DNA from: an uncultured Desulfobacteraceae bacterium
GTDB lineage: Bacteria; Desulfobacterota; Desulfobacteria; Desulfobacterales; UBA2174
Assembly (NCBI GenBank): GCA_937982505.1
Contig: CALJLV010000031.1
Coordinates: forward strand, 1-7,614
Direction: 5' to 3'
DNA length: 7,614 nucleotides
Numbering within the stretch: position 1 is the stretch's first letter; each line of letters starts with the position of its first letter. The position numbers were made by a program, and so were the translations under genes. Shown here one piece after another: positions 1-5,832 of the stretch. A model generated the notes under the pieces. The model saw only the letters and a list, made by a program, of their open reading frames with translations, was not told the origin of the DNA and made no database searches.

Positions 1-105
1 TAACGCGGCGGGCGTCAAGAGGTGTTCAAGAAGACACCGTCACCGAAGCGGCGTTTCCGCGGCCGATATCTGAATTCAGCGCTGCGCATGGCGCGGCCAA
101 GCGTC
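1..105. other. Left flank, no supported gene
   Basis: I see no convincing gene here. Bases 1-3 read TAA and could be the stop codon of a gene lying to the left, but one codon proves nothing. A small hairpin (GGTGT 21-25 with ACACC 34-38) and a perfect 10-base palindrome CTGAATTCAG (70-79) are present. One forward frame stays open from base 3 into the DUF3450 gene, but a strong terminator lies inside it, so it is unlikely to be translated as one protein. Confidence 0.5.
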
Positions 106-170
106 AAACAAGGCCTGGAAGGTCTGTGGTGGAAAGAATTCCATCCGCGGCTTTCCAGGCCTTGTTTTTT
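106..170 (+). terminator. Rho-independent terminator upstream of the operon
   Basis: A near-ideal intrinsic terminator. The left arm 106-120 pairs without mismatch with 153-167; the core is CAAGGCCTGGAA (109-120) against TTCCAGGCCTTG (153-164), extended by three A-T pairs. It runs directly into six T residues (165-170). The 32-base apical region folds again: 128-134 pairs with 139-145, including one G-T wobble, around an AGAA tetraloop. The T-tract orientation means it ends transcription of a + strand gene to the left of the window. It isolates that gene from the TonB operon, so an operon promoter would be expected between about 171 and 215, although none is obvious there. Confidence 0.85.
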
Positions 171-219
171 CACGACCGGTTTTTTGGTGACCGCACAGAG
201 GAACGTCGCCATCTTGAAC

Positions 220-226
220 GGAAAGG
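220..226 (+). promoter_or_regulatory. Ribosome binding site fixing the GTG start at 234
   Basis: GGAAAGG lies seven bases before GTG 234. It selects this start over the upstream in-frame ATG at 126, which lies inside the terminator hairpin and has no comparable site. The GTG start is also the one that places a signal peptide at the N-terminus. Confidence 0.75.
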
Positions 227-233
227 AAAAACC

Positions 234-1010
234 GTGAGGAACTGTTTGAGGTTGCTGCCCCTGCTGGGGATTCTCGCACTCCTGGCGCCGACGCAAGGCT
301 GGCCCCAGAAGGAAGCGGTGCAGCACCAGGTGGAGCGTCCGGTGGCCGAGGCCATCCAGATCCGCCAGGCCACCCAGAAGGACGAAGTCCGCTGGCGCGA
401 GGAACGCCAGCGCTTGGCAACCCTCTACGACCAGCTCCAAGATGAGCGGGCGCGCCTGGAAATCCGCCGCAAAACCCTGGAAGAATCCCTGGCCGCGGCC
501 CGGGAGCGGGTGGACGCCAAGCAGGCCCAGATCGAGGCCATCGAGCGGATCACCGGCCAGGTGGCCCCCTTTCTCAACGAGCAATATCAACGGCTGGCCG
601 ACCGCATCGAAACCGATCTGCCTTTTCTGAGCGCCGAGCGCCGCCAGCGGATGGAAAATCTCCAAATCCTGCTCGAGGATCCCGGGGTGGCGGTGAGCGA
701 ACGGTTGCGCAAGGTCTTCGAGGCCCTGCTGGTGGAAGCCGAATACGGCAACACCATCGAGGTCTACCAGGAGAACATCGTCGCCGCGGACCGCACCATG
801 CTGGCCAACATCTTCCGCCTGGGCCGGGTCGGCCTTTACTACCAGAGCCTGGACCGGCAAGCCTGCGGTTTCTACAACATCGCCGCAAGGGCCTGGCAGC
901 CACTGGAGGCCGGCGCCAACCGCACCCTGCAAACCGCCATGGACATCGGCACCAGGCGCCGGCCCGCGGAAATCCTGAACCTGCCGCTGGGGAGGATCGC
1001 CACGCCATGA
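234..1010 (+). CDS. DUF3450 family periplasmic coiled-coil protein
   Basis: A 258-residue exported protein of the DUF3450 family, whose biochemical function is not established. From the GTG start it has a short signal peptide: a basic start (Arg2, Arg6), a hydrophobic stretch at about 7-19, and probable cleavage around 20-25. Residues about 36-110 are charged and heptad-like, rich in Glu, Arg, Gln and Leu, predicting a long coiled coil. The C-terminal half carries the family-like segments EYGNTIEVY (170-178) and FRLGRVGLYYQSLD (194-207). The stop codon overlaps the next start as ATGA, so the two are probably translationally coupled. In Vibrio TonB2 clusters a DUF3450 gene sits in the same place, directly before ttpC. 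I infer that it is a periplasmic partner of the TtpC coiled coil. Confidence is high for the family and low for the role. Confidence 0.85.
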   Translation: MRNCLRLLPLLGILALLAPTQGWPQKEAVQHQVERPVAEAIQIRQATQKDEVRWREERQRLATLYDQLQDERARLEIRRKTLEESLAAARERVDAKQAQIEAIERITGQVAPFLNEQYQRLADRIETDLPFLSAERRQRMENLQILLEDPGVAVSERLRKVFEALLVEAEYGNTIEVYQENIVAADRTMLANIFRLGRVGLYYQSLDRQACGFYNIAARAWQPLEAGANRTLQTAMDIGTRRRPAEILNLPLGRIATP

Positions 1011-2461
1011 TCTTGCTCCAGCGATGCCTCGCCTGGATGATGCCCCTGGTGCTGGCAATGGCGGTTTGCGCCCATGGCCAGGACATGCGCCGGATCCAGA
1101 TCGAGGCCCGGGAAGCCCGCCAGGCCCTGGCTGAAAAAGCCGCCGCCGAGAAACAGGCCGCCGAGGCCGCCGCCGCCCAAAGCCGGGCCGAGATCGTGGC
1201 GGACCGCGCCCGCCTGGAAGCGGCCATCCGCCCGCTGGAAGCCGAAAACCGTCAGATCCAGCAACAAATCCAGTCCCTTTCCGCCGAAATCAATTCGCTG
1301 GCCGAAAAGGAGGCCGAGCTGACCCGCAAACTGGCCGACACGGACGCCGTGGTGAACGAGCTGGTGGGCGTGGCGCGGCTCAACGCCAAGGACATTGATG
1401 CCCTGGTCTCCCAGAACCTGCAGACCGCTTTCGCCGCCGGGGACATCGCTTTTCTGGAAGCCATCGCCGGGCAGAACCGCTTTCCGGACATGGATGCCCT
1501 GCGGGCCATGGCCGACCTCCTCGACGATGCGATCGCGGCCTCCGGCGAGGTGGCCTTGCACCGCGGAACGATCGTGGACCGCAGCGGCGTCGAGGTCGAT
1601 GCCGAAATCCTGGCCATCGGCAACTTCACCGCCGCCTACCGCCGCGGCGGCGAAGTGGGCTATTTGAACTATTCGCCCGCCGGCCGCCGGCTCTTCGCCC
1701 TCTCCCGGCTCCCGTCGGACCGGGTGCAGAAGCAGATCGCCGCCTACATGGACGGCGGGGCGGACGCGGTCCCCATGGACGTATCGCGCGGCGGCGCCCT
1801 GCGCCAGCTCACCCACGCGCTGAGCCTCTGGCAGCAGATTCCCAAGGGCGGTCCCATCGTCTGGCCCATCGTGGCGATCCTGGGTCTCGGGGTTCTCATC
1901 GCCCTCGAGCGGGCCGTCTTCCTGCTGCGCCGGCGCCTGGATGCCGACGTCCTGATGAACCACCTCGAGGATCTGGCCGGCGGTGGCCGCTGGCAGGACG
2001 GTGAGGCCGCCTGCGCCTCCCTGGTCCGCAAACCGCTGGCCCGGGTCCTGCGCGCCGGGCTGGCCTGCTGCCACATGCCGCGCGAGGAACTGGAAAATGC
2101 CCTGCAGGAAGCGATCCTGCGGGAGATCCCGGCCATGGAACGGTTTCTGTCCACCCTGGGCCTGCTGGCGGCCATTGCCCCCCTGCTGGGGCTGCTGGGC
2201 ACCGTGACCGGGATGATCGACACCTTTCATGTCATCACCCAGCACGGCACCGGCGATCCGCGCATGATGTCCGGCGGAATCTCCGAGGCCCTGGTGACCA
2301 CCATGCTGGGCTTGACGGTGGCCATTCCCCTCATGCTGGTGCACACCATGCTGAGCCGCACCGTGGAAAACCGCATCGGCCAGATGGAGGAAAAGGCCGT
2401 GGCCCTGGTCAACATCGCCGACCGCTATCGGAGCCATCGTGATCGCCCTGATGCAGACTAG
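1007..2461 (+). CDS. ttpC: TtpC-like long ExbB/TolQ/MotA-family protein
   Basis: A 484-residue inner-membrane protein combining two modules. Residues 1-24 look like a signal peptide (cleavage near AHG/QD). Residues about 28-115 form an Ala/Glu/Gln-rich coiled coil and 116-275 a globular periplasmic region. From 283 it becomes an ExbB-like channel: TM1 about 285-307, a cytoplasmic segment, then TM2 (about 382-402, GLLGTVTGM) and TM3 (about 424-447, ISEALVTTMLGLTVAIP). Thr399, Glu427 and Thr432 align by eye with the polar channel residues Thr148, Glu176 and Thr181 of E. coli ExbB, so the channel module looks intact. A ribosome binding site, GGGGAGGA (989-996), precedes the ATG by ten bases. In Vibrio TonB2 systems the homologous TtpC is required in addition to ExbB and ExbD. 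Gene order and length (about 480 against about 240 for ordinary ExbB) support this name. It could also be called simply a MotA/TolQ/ExbB family protein. Confidence 0.88.
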   Translation: MILLQRCLAWMMPLVLAMAVCAHGQDMRRIQIEAREARQALAEKAAAEKQAAEAAAAQSRAEIVADRARLEAAIRPLEAENRQIQQQIQSLSAEINSLAEKEAELTRKLADTDAVVNELVGVARLNAKDIDALVSQNLQTAFAAGDIAFLEAIAGQNRFPDMDALRAMADLLDDAIAASGEVALHRGTIVDRSGVEVDAEILAIGNFTAAYRRGGEVGYLNYSPAGRRLFALSRLPSDRVQKQIAAYMDGGADAVPMDVSRGGALRQLTHALSLWQQIPKGGPIVWPIVAILGLGVLIALERAVFLLRRRLDADVLMNHLEDLAGGGRWQDGEAACASLVRKPLARVLRAGLACCHMPREELENALQEAILREIPAMERFLSTLGLLAAIAPLLGLLGTVTGMIDTFHVITQHGTGDPRMMSGGISEALVTTMLGLTVAIPLMLVHTMLSRTVENRIGQMEEKAVALVNIADRYRSHRDRPDAD

Positions 2462-3050
2462 CGCCCTGCGCCTGGAAGCGTTTCTGCGCACCGGCGGGCC
2501 GGTGATGGTCCCCCTGGTGATCGTCAGCCTGGCGATGTGGCTCATGATCATCGAACGGGCCGTCTTCTTTGCCCGCCTCCAACGCCGGGACATGAGCGCA
2601 CGCGACGCCTTGGGACATGTGACCGAGGGGCGGATGCCCGATCTGCGTCGCCACCACGGGATTGCGGCCCTGCTGGCGGCTGATTTTCTGCGCCGGCGCA
2701 GCGGGCGCAGAAACCTGGACCGTTTCCTGCTCGACGAAACCGTGAACCGGCTCCGGCGCGGCCTGAGCGCCCATCTGTCCCTCATCGGCGTCCTGGCGGC
2801 CGTGGCGCCGCTGCTGGGGCTTCTGGGAACCGTCACGGGGATGATCGCCACCTTCGACGTGCTGGCGGTCTTCGGCACCGGCAATGCCCGGGCCATGGCC
2901 GGGGGCATTTCCGAAGCCCTGATCACCACCCAGACCGGTCTTCTGGTGGCCATTCCGGGGTTGTACATGAAGGGGTTTCTCGATCGCCGGGCGCGCCAGG
3001 TGTCCCAGCGTCTGAGAGTGGTGGGCTTGTACCTGCGAAGACATCTGTAA
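2439..3050 (+). CDS. exbB: ExbB proton-channel subunit (TonB2 type)
   Basis: A 203-residue inner-membrane motor subunit that, with ExbD, converts proton flow into TonB movement. TM1 is about 20-40 (ending LMIIERAVFF), TM2 about 112-135 (VLAAVAPLLGLLGTVTGM) and TM3 about 153-176 (GGISEALITTQTGLLVAIP). Thr131, Glu159 and Thr164 align by eye with E. coli ExbB Thr148, Glu176 and Thr181. There is no long periplasmic N-terminal domain, unlike the preceding TtpC homologue, to which its TM2-TM3 block is strikingly similar; the two are tandem paralogues. The chosen GTG start has GGAG (2430-2433) five bases upstream and lies inside the end of ttpC, a 23-base overlap that suggests coupled translation. 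ATG 2451 is an in-frame alternative with a weaker upstream site. Confidence 0.9.
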   Translation: MIALMQTSALRLEAFLRTGGPVMVPLVIVSLAMWLMIIERAVFFARLQRRDMSARDALGHVTEGRMPDLRRHHGIAALLAADFLRRRSGRRNLDRFLLDETVNRLRRGLSAHLSLIGVLAAVAPLLGLLGTVTGMIATFDVLAVFGTGNARAMAGGISEALITTQTGLLVAIPGLYMKGFLDRRARQVSQRLRVVGLYLRRHL

Positions 3051-3060
3051 AGGCTCTGCC

Positions 3061-3480
3061 ATGCTGAACATCTCCGCCGCCCGGCGCCGGCGCAGCACCG
3101 CCGTCGAACTGAACATGGCCCCGCTCATCGACATGGTCTTCATCCTGCTGATCTTCTTTCTGGTGACCACCAGCTTCGTAAAGGAGACGGGCATCGAGGT
3201 GCAGCGCCCCACCGCCGCAACGGCCCAAGGCAGCGCCAAGACCGCCATCCTCATCGCCGTGGATGCCGATAACCGGATCTTTTTCGACCATCGCGAAATC
3301 GACGTGCGGGCGGTGCGCGCCAACATCGAGCGCGCCCTGGCCGAAAATCCCGAGGGGACCGTGGTCGTGGTAGCCGACCGGGCCAGCACCACCGGCACGG
3401 CCATCCTGGTCATGGACGGCTGCCGCCTGGCCGGCGCCACCACCGTCTCGCTGGCCGCCAGCCTGCCCGAGGGGCAATGA
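3061..3480 (+). CDS. exbD: ExbD biopolymer transport protein
   Basis: A 139-residue protein of typical ExbD length. A short basic cytoplasmic N-terminus (RRRR at 8-11) is followed by one membrane helix, about 20-40, with the signature LNMAPLIDMVFILLIFFLV. Asp24 is the membrane aspartate equivalent to Asp25 of E. coli ExbD and is needed for proton use. Residues about 45-135 are the periplasmic domain, containing the usual GIEVQRP start and a central ILIAVDADNRIFF strand pair. It begins ten bases after exbB. AAAGG at 3049-3053, overlapping the exbB stop, is the ribosome binding site, seven bases from the ATG. It assembles with ExbB, and probably with TtpC, in the inner membrane. Confidence 0.93.
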   Translation: MLNISAARRRRSTAVELNMAPLIDMVFILLIFFLVTTSFVKETGIEVQRPTAATAQGSAKTAILIAVDADNRIFFDHREIDVRAVRANIERALAENPEGTVVVVADRASTTGTAILVMDGCRLAGATTVSLAASLPEGQ

Positions 3481-3490
3481 GAAGGCGTTT

Positions 3491-3511
3491 TGAAACTTGA
3501 AACCTGAATTC
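3491..3511 (+). repeat. Heptamer array A (TGAAACY-like), spanning the tonB start
   Basis: Three contiguous 7-base units read TGAAACT, TGAAACC, TGAATTC. The first two are near-identical and the third shares only the TGAA start. The array covers the exbD-tonB junction, and the presumed TTG start of tonB (3497-3499) bridges units one and two. Similar units recur at 5554-5574 and 5633-5653, both in non-coding DNA after the TPR gene, which argues for a dispersed short repeat rather than coincidence. Three imperfect units alone would be weak evidence. Confidence 0.5.
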
Positions 3512-4183
3512 GCCACAGCCCTGAATCGGCAATATGGGATGATCTGGTTGTGGGCCGCCCTGGGCAGCCTGGCCATCAATCTGGCGCTCTTTGCGCTCAT
3601 GCCGTGCCTGTTGCGCCCTTCCGATACTCAGCCGGTTTTCGAAAAGCGGATCCCCCAGCTCAACGTCATCCGTCTCAAACGTCCCGAGCCTCCCGCAGAG
3701 CGCAAGCAGACCGAGCGGATTGAGCCGTTGAAACCCAGAGCCGCCCCCCCGCCGGCGACGGCCTCCGGCCGCGTGGCGCCAGAACAACTGAAGCTGTCTT
3801 TCGAAATCAACCCGCACCTCAGCGGCGGGCCGGTGGTCGCGGCGCCCCCGCCGATGAAGATCGCCGTCTTTGATCAGACGCAAGGTCCTTCGATGGTGGC
3901 CGATGCCGAGCTCGATCATCCCCTGACGCCCCTTTCGCGCCCGCCGCCGGTCTATCCCGCGGGCGCCAAACGCCGCGGCATCGAAGGATGGGTAAAAGTG
4001 CGTTTCGTGGTCAACCCGCAAGGCGGCGTCCAGGACGTCAAGGTGATCGAGGCCCGGCCGGCCGGCATCTTCGATGACAGCGTGATCCGCTGCGTGTACG
4101 GGTGGCGATTCCAGCCCGGGACCGTTGGCGGCACCCCGGTGAGCGCCTGGGCCGAAACGACGGTGCGTTTCGAGCTGGAGTGA
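3497..4183 (+). CDS. tonB: TonB energy transducer (TonB2-like, short)
   Basis: A 228-residue inner-membrane-anchored TonB. The single membrane helix is about 16-38 (IWLWAALGSLAINLALFALM). A modest linker follows (about 45-125) with PEPP, PPP and basic patches but no long Pro-Lys/Pro-Glu array. The C-terminal TonB domain is about 148-228, with the YP motif (PVYPAGAKRRGIEGWVKVRF, 151-170) and the YGWRFQPGTVGG core (201-212). In E. coli the helix has Ser16-x3-His20; here the spacing gives Ser24-x3-Asn28, so the classical His is absent. The TTG start at 3497 has GAGAAGG (3479-3485) eleven bases upstream. ATG 3539 (Met15) is an in-frame alternative with a poorer site, and either start keeps the helix. 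TonB contacts TonB boxes of receptors such as the one starting at 5833. Confidence 0.9.
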   Translation: MKPEFATALNRQYGMIWLWAALGSLAINLALFALMPCLLRPSDTQPVFEKRIPQLNVIRLKRPEPPAERKQTERIEPLKPRAAPPPATASGRVAPEQLKLSFEINPHLSGGPVVAAPPPMKIAVFDQTQGPSMVADAELDHPLTPLSRPPPVYPAGAKRRGIEGWVKVRFVVNPQGGVQDVKVIEARPAGIFDDSVIRCVYGWRFQPGTVGGTPVSAWAETTVRFELE

Positions 4184-4242
4184 TCCATGGAATGTTCTGC
4201 AAGAAAAACAGAATACGGGAAAACTCGAAAGAGAGGCCGGGG

Positions 4243-5556
4243 ATGAAACCGTGCTTCCGCGACAGCGCAGCGAAGATCGCCGTCGTCGTTGTGGCGGCCT
4301 GTGGCATCGCCTTTTTCCCGCTGGCGGCCGGTGCCGAAAAGCCGGCTGACGCGCTTCCCCTGCCGGCGCGGCTCGTCCTGCGGGATATCGGCGCCCTGAT
4401 GGACCAGAAAGCCTACGACCGGGCCATCGTTCGATTGACCGCCTTTAAGAAAGATTCCAAAGCCGACGTGCCCCCCCTCATCGACCTGGCCCTGGGCAAC
4501 CTCCACCTGCTCAGGGATGACCCTGGCCAGGCCAAGGCGCCGCTGCGCCGGGCGGCGTCGGCCATGCCGGATCGTGTGGACGCCTGGCTCAATCTGGCCA
4601 AGGCCTGCTACGAAACCCGGGACTACGCCGAGGCGGCCCGCTGTTTCAGCACCGCCTACGCGCACGCCGACGAGGCCGCAAGGGATCCCCAGCACCTCTA
4701 TTACGCCGCGCTGTCCCATCTTTTGGCGAAGTCCCACAACGACGCCGCGGCGGCCTTCGAGCGCCTGTTTGCCACCCATCCGCAGCAGATCCGGCCCGAA
4801 TGGCGCGAAAACTTCGTCCACGCCCTGATGGCCGCCGGAACACCGCGCCGCGCCCTACCCCTGGTGCGGGAACTGGCCCTGCAAACCTCCGGCAAGGATC
4901 GGCCCAAATGGCAGGAGCTGTTGCTGCAGCTCTATCTGCAGATGGAAATGGCCGGCGAAGCCCGCTCCTGGGCCCGGCAACTGGCGTTTGAATCTCCCGG
5001 CGAGGCCAGGTGGTGGAAGGCCCTGGCCCATGTCGAATTGTCCTCGTCGCGCTACGCCGAGGCCCTGGCGGCCCTGACCGTCTACGGCTGGTTAGAGCCG
5101 CTCACCCCGGAAGAAAAGAAGCTCTGGGCCGACCTGAATCTGCAGTTGGAGATCCCGGCGCGGGCCGCCCCGGTCTATGCCGAGCTGCTCAAGGATTCGT
5201 CCGACCGGCAGTTGCTGGAAAAACTGGTATCGGCCTGCCGGCAGACGGCCCGCTACGACGAAGCCCTGGCCTGGCTCGAGCGGCACCCGGCCAGCGGCCG
5301 GGATCCGCAGCTGCTGATGCTCCGGGCCGACCTGCTCTACAATGCCCGGCGCTTCGCCGATGCGGCCGACGCCTACCGGCAAGCGGCCCAAACGGACCCC
5401 CGGGCCGCCGGCCAGGCCTGGCTCATGGCCGGTTATGCCGCCTGGCAGAGCAACGACCTGGAGACCAGCCGCCGGGCCTTCCACCAGGCCAGCGGTTTTT
5501 CGCAGCACAGGAAGGCGGCTCTGGCGGCCATGGCTCAGATGGAGGCGGTGAATTGA
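4243..5556 (+). CDS. Exported TPR-repeat protein of the TonB2-type cluster
   Basis: A 437-residue protein with an N-terminal signal peptide (Lys11 then a hydrophobic stretch 12-29, probable cleavage AGA/EK after residue 31). The rest is a helical-repeat solenoid. TPR-like 34-residue units are visible at about 77-110, 111-144, 354-387 and 388-421, with degenerate helical hairpins between. The ATG at 4243 follows GAGAGG (4231-4236) by six bases. An in-frame ATG at 4192 would add a charged extension in front of the signal peptide and is less likely. The 59-base gap after tonB holds only a weak seven-pair hairpin (4193-4199 with 4209-4215). Vibrio TonB2 clusters also end with a TPR gene. I infer a periplasmic scaffold for the TonB/TtpC complex or for receptors. 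The repeats do not reveal a binding partner. Confidence 0.85.
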   Translation: MKPCFRDSAAKIAVVVVAACGIAFFPLAAGAEKPADALPLPARLVLRDIGALMDQKAYDRAIVRLTAFKKDSKADVPPLIDLALGNLHLLRDDPGQAKAPLRRAASAMPDRVDAWLNLAKACYETRDYAEAARCFSTAYAHADEAARDPQHLYYAALSHLLAKSHNDAAAAFERLFATHPQQIRPEWRENFVHALMAAGTPRRALPLVRELALQTSGKDRPKWQELLLQLYLQMEMAGEARSWARQLAFESPGEARWWKALAHVELSSSRYAEALAALTVYGWLEPLTPEEKKLWADLNLQLEIPARAAPVYAELLKDSSDRQLLEKLVSACRQTARYDEALAWLERHPASGRDPQLLMLRADLLYNARRFADAADAYRQAAQTDPRAAGQAWLMAGYAAWQSNDLETSRRAFHQASGFSQHRKAALAAMAQMEAVN

Positions 5557-5574
5557 AACTCGAAACTGGGCACT
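5554..5574 (+). repeat. Heptamer array B
   Basis: TGAAACT, CGAAACT and a degraded GGGCACT lie in 7-base register, starting exactly at the TGA stop codon of the TPR gene. The units match array A at 3491-3511 and array C at 5633-5653. The run abuts the 9-base tandem repeat that follows. Confidence 0.5.
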
Positions 5575-5575
5575 C

Positions 5576-5620
5576 GGTCCCTTTGGTCCTTTTCGTCCTT
5601 TTCGTCCTTTGGGTCCGTTT
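5576..5620 (+). repeat. Five-copy 9-base tandem repeat (SGTCCTTTT-like)
   Basis: Five consecutive 9-base units read GGTCCCTTT, GGTCCTTTT, CGTCCTTTT, CGTCCTTTG, GGTCCGTTT. The two central units are identical and the outer ones differ by one to three bases. The run is purine-poor on the + strand. It lies in untranslated sequence between the TPR gene and the receptor gene, flanked on both sides by heptamer arrays. Because 9 is a multiple of 3, all forward frames through it encode a three-residue periodicity, which explains the low-complexity peptides predicted there; I do not regard them as genes. Confidence 0.85.
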
Positions 5621-5632
5621 TTCCCGAAGCCC

Positions 5633-5653
5633 TGAGATCTGAAACCTGAAAAA
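5633..5653 (+). repeat. Heptamer array C
   Basis: TGAGATC, TGAAACC and TGAAAAA follow in strict 7-base register. The middle unit is identical to the second unit of array A. With array B it brackets the 9-base repeat, so the whole of 5554-5653 looks like one compound repetitive element. The terminal A-run also provides the T-tract of the minus-strand hairpin that follows. Confidence 0.45.
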
Positions 5654-5698
5654 AGGGAAGGCAGCCGCTCCCCGGCCAAGGATGAGACGGCTGCCTTC
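5647..5698 (-). terminator. Minus-strand intrinsic terminator-like hairpin
   Basis: An 11-base perfect inverted repeat, GAAGGCAGCCG (5657-5667) and CGGCTGCCTTC (5688-5698), is separated by a 20-base loop. On the minus strand the stem is followed by CC and then six T residues (the A-run 5649-5654), the layout of a rho-independent terminator. On the + strand no T-tract follows the stem, so it is a weak candidate for ending the TonB operon. No minus-strand gene is visible upstream of it, so it would stop antisense transcripts from the receptor leader or end a small unrecognised RNA. The large loop lowers confidence a little. Confidence 0.6.
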
Positions 5699-5820
5699 GG
5701 ATTGAAGCCTCCGGCAAGGGACGCTTCGGCAGGCAATTTAGCACCGAAGTTTCCCCGGCGTCAATTTGGGCGCCCGCCGGCAGGCATAACCGCCCGTTTT
5801 AAGGGCAATGCCACGGACAA
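5699..5820 (+). other. Foldable leader of the receptor gene, no recognised riboswitch
   Basis: No gene is seen here. Several short complementary segments are present: GACG (5720-5723) with CGTC (5759-5762) enclosing CTTCGG (5724-5729) with CCGAAG (5744-5749); CCGGC (5755-5759) with GCCGG (5776-5780), which competes with the first stem; and GCCC (5792-5795) with GGGC (5803-5806). The 9-base word CGGCAGGCA occurs twice (5727-5735 and 5778-5786). I looked for the cobalamin riboswitch core, a c-di-GMP-I core and a Fur box and did not find a credible match. A promoter for the receptor probably lies here or further upstream, but I cannot place it. Confidence 0.35.
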
Positions 5821-5828
5821 AGGGGGAG
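5821..5828 (+). promoter_or_regulatory. Ribosome binding site of the receptor gene
   Basis: AGGGGGAG ends four bases before ATG 5833. It is the strongest purine-rich site in the region and supports this start. No other in-frame ATG occurs until codon 139, which would remove the signal peptide and TonB box. Confidence 0.75.
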
Positions 5829-5832
5829 AACG

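Noticed and set aside
70..79. Perfect palindrome CTGAATTCAG as a repressor operator
   Set aside because: A single 10-base palindrome upstream of a terminator, with no paired promoter or second copy, is not enough to call an operator.
126..233. N-terminal extension of the DUF3450 protein from ATG 126
   Set aside because: That ATG lies within the terminator loop and the extension would bury the signal peptide; GTG 234 has a good GGAAAGG site.
22..237. A 71-codon + strand frame whose TGA overlaps the DUF3450 GTG start (GTGA)
   Set aside because: It runs straight through the strong terminator hairpin and has no properly spaced ribosome binding site. Its composition is Arg/Pro-rich like an out-of-frame shadow. 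The overlap is probably chance.
872..2968. A 698-codon minus-strand open frame
   Set aside because: It lies antisense to ttpC and exbB. Long antisense frames are common in high-GC DNA, and its His/Gly/Gln-rich and Arg-rich sequence resembles no protein. The + strand products are clear family members.
5010..5642. A + strand frame extending through the 9-base repeat (VLFVLFVL-like end)
   Set aside because: Most of it overlaps the TPR gene out of frame with Pro/Arg/Gly-rich sequence. The hydrophobic end is simply the 9-base repeat translated.
5657..5832. Cobalamin, c-di-GMP-I or molybdenum-cofactor riboswitch ahead of the receptor
   Set aside because: Short words such as GCCTCCGG and GGTGCTAAATT (minus strand) recall riboswitch cores, but the conserved elements are not in the right order or completeness on either strand.
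5557..5832. CRISPR array or insertion-sequence remnant
   Set aside because: The repeats are 7-9 bases with no spacers, and there is no transposase fragment, terminal inverted repeat or target duplication.
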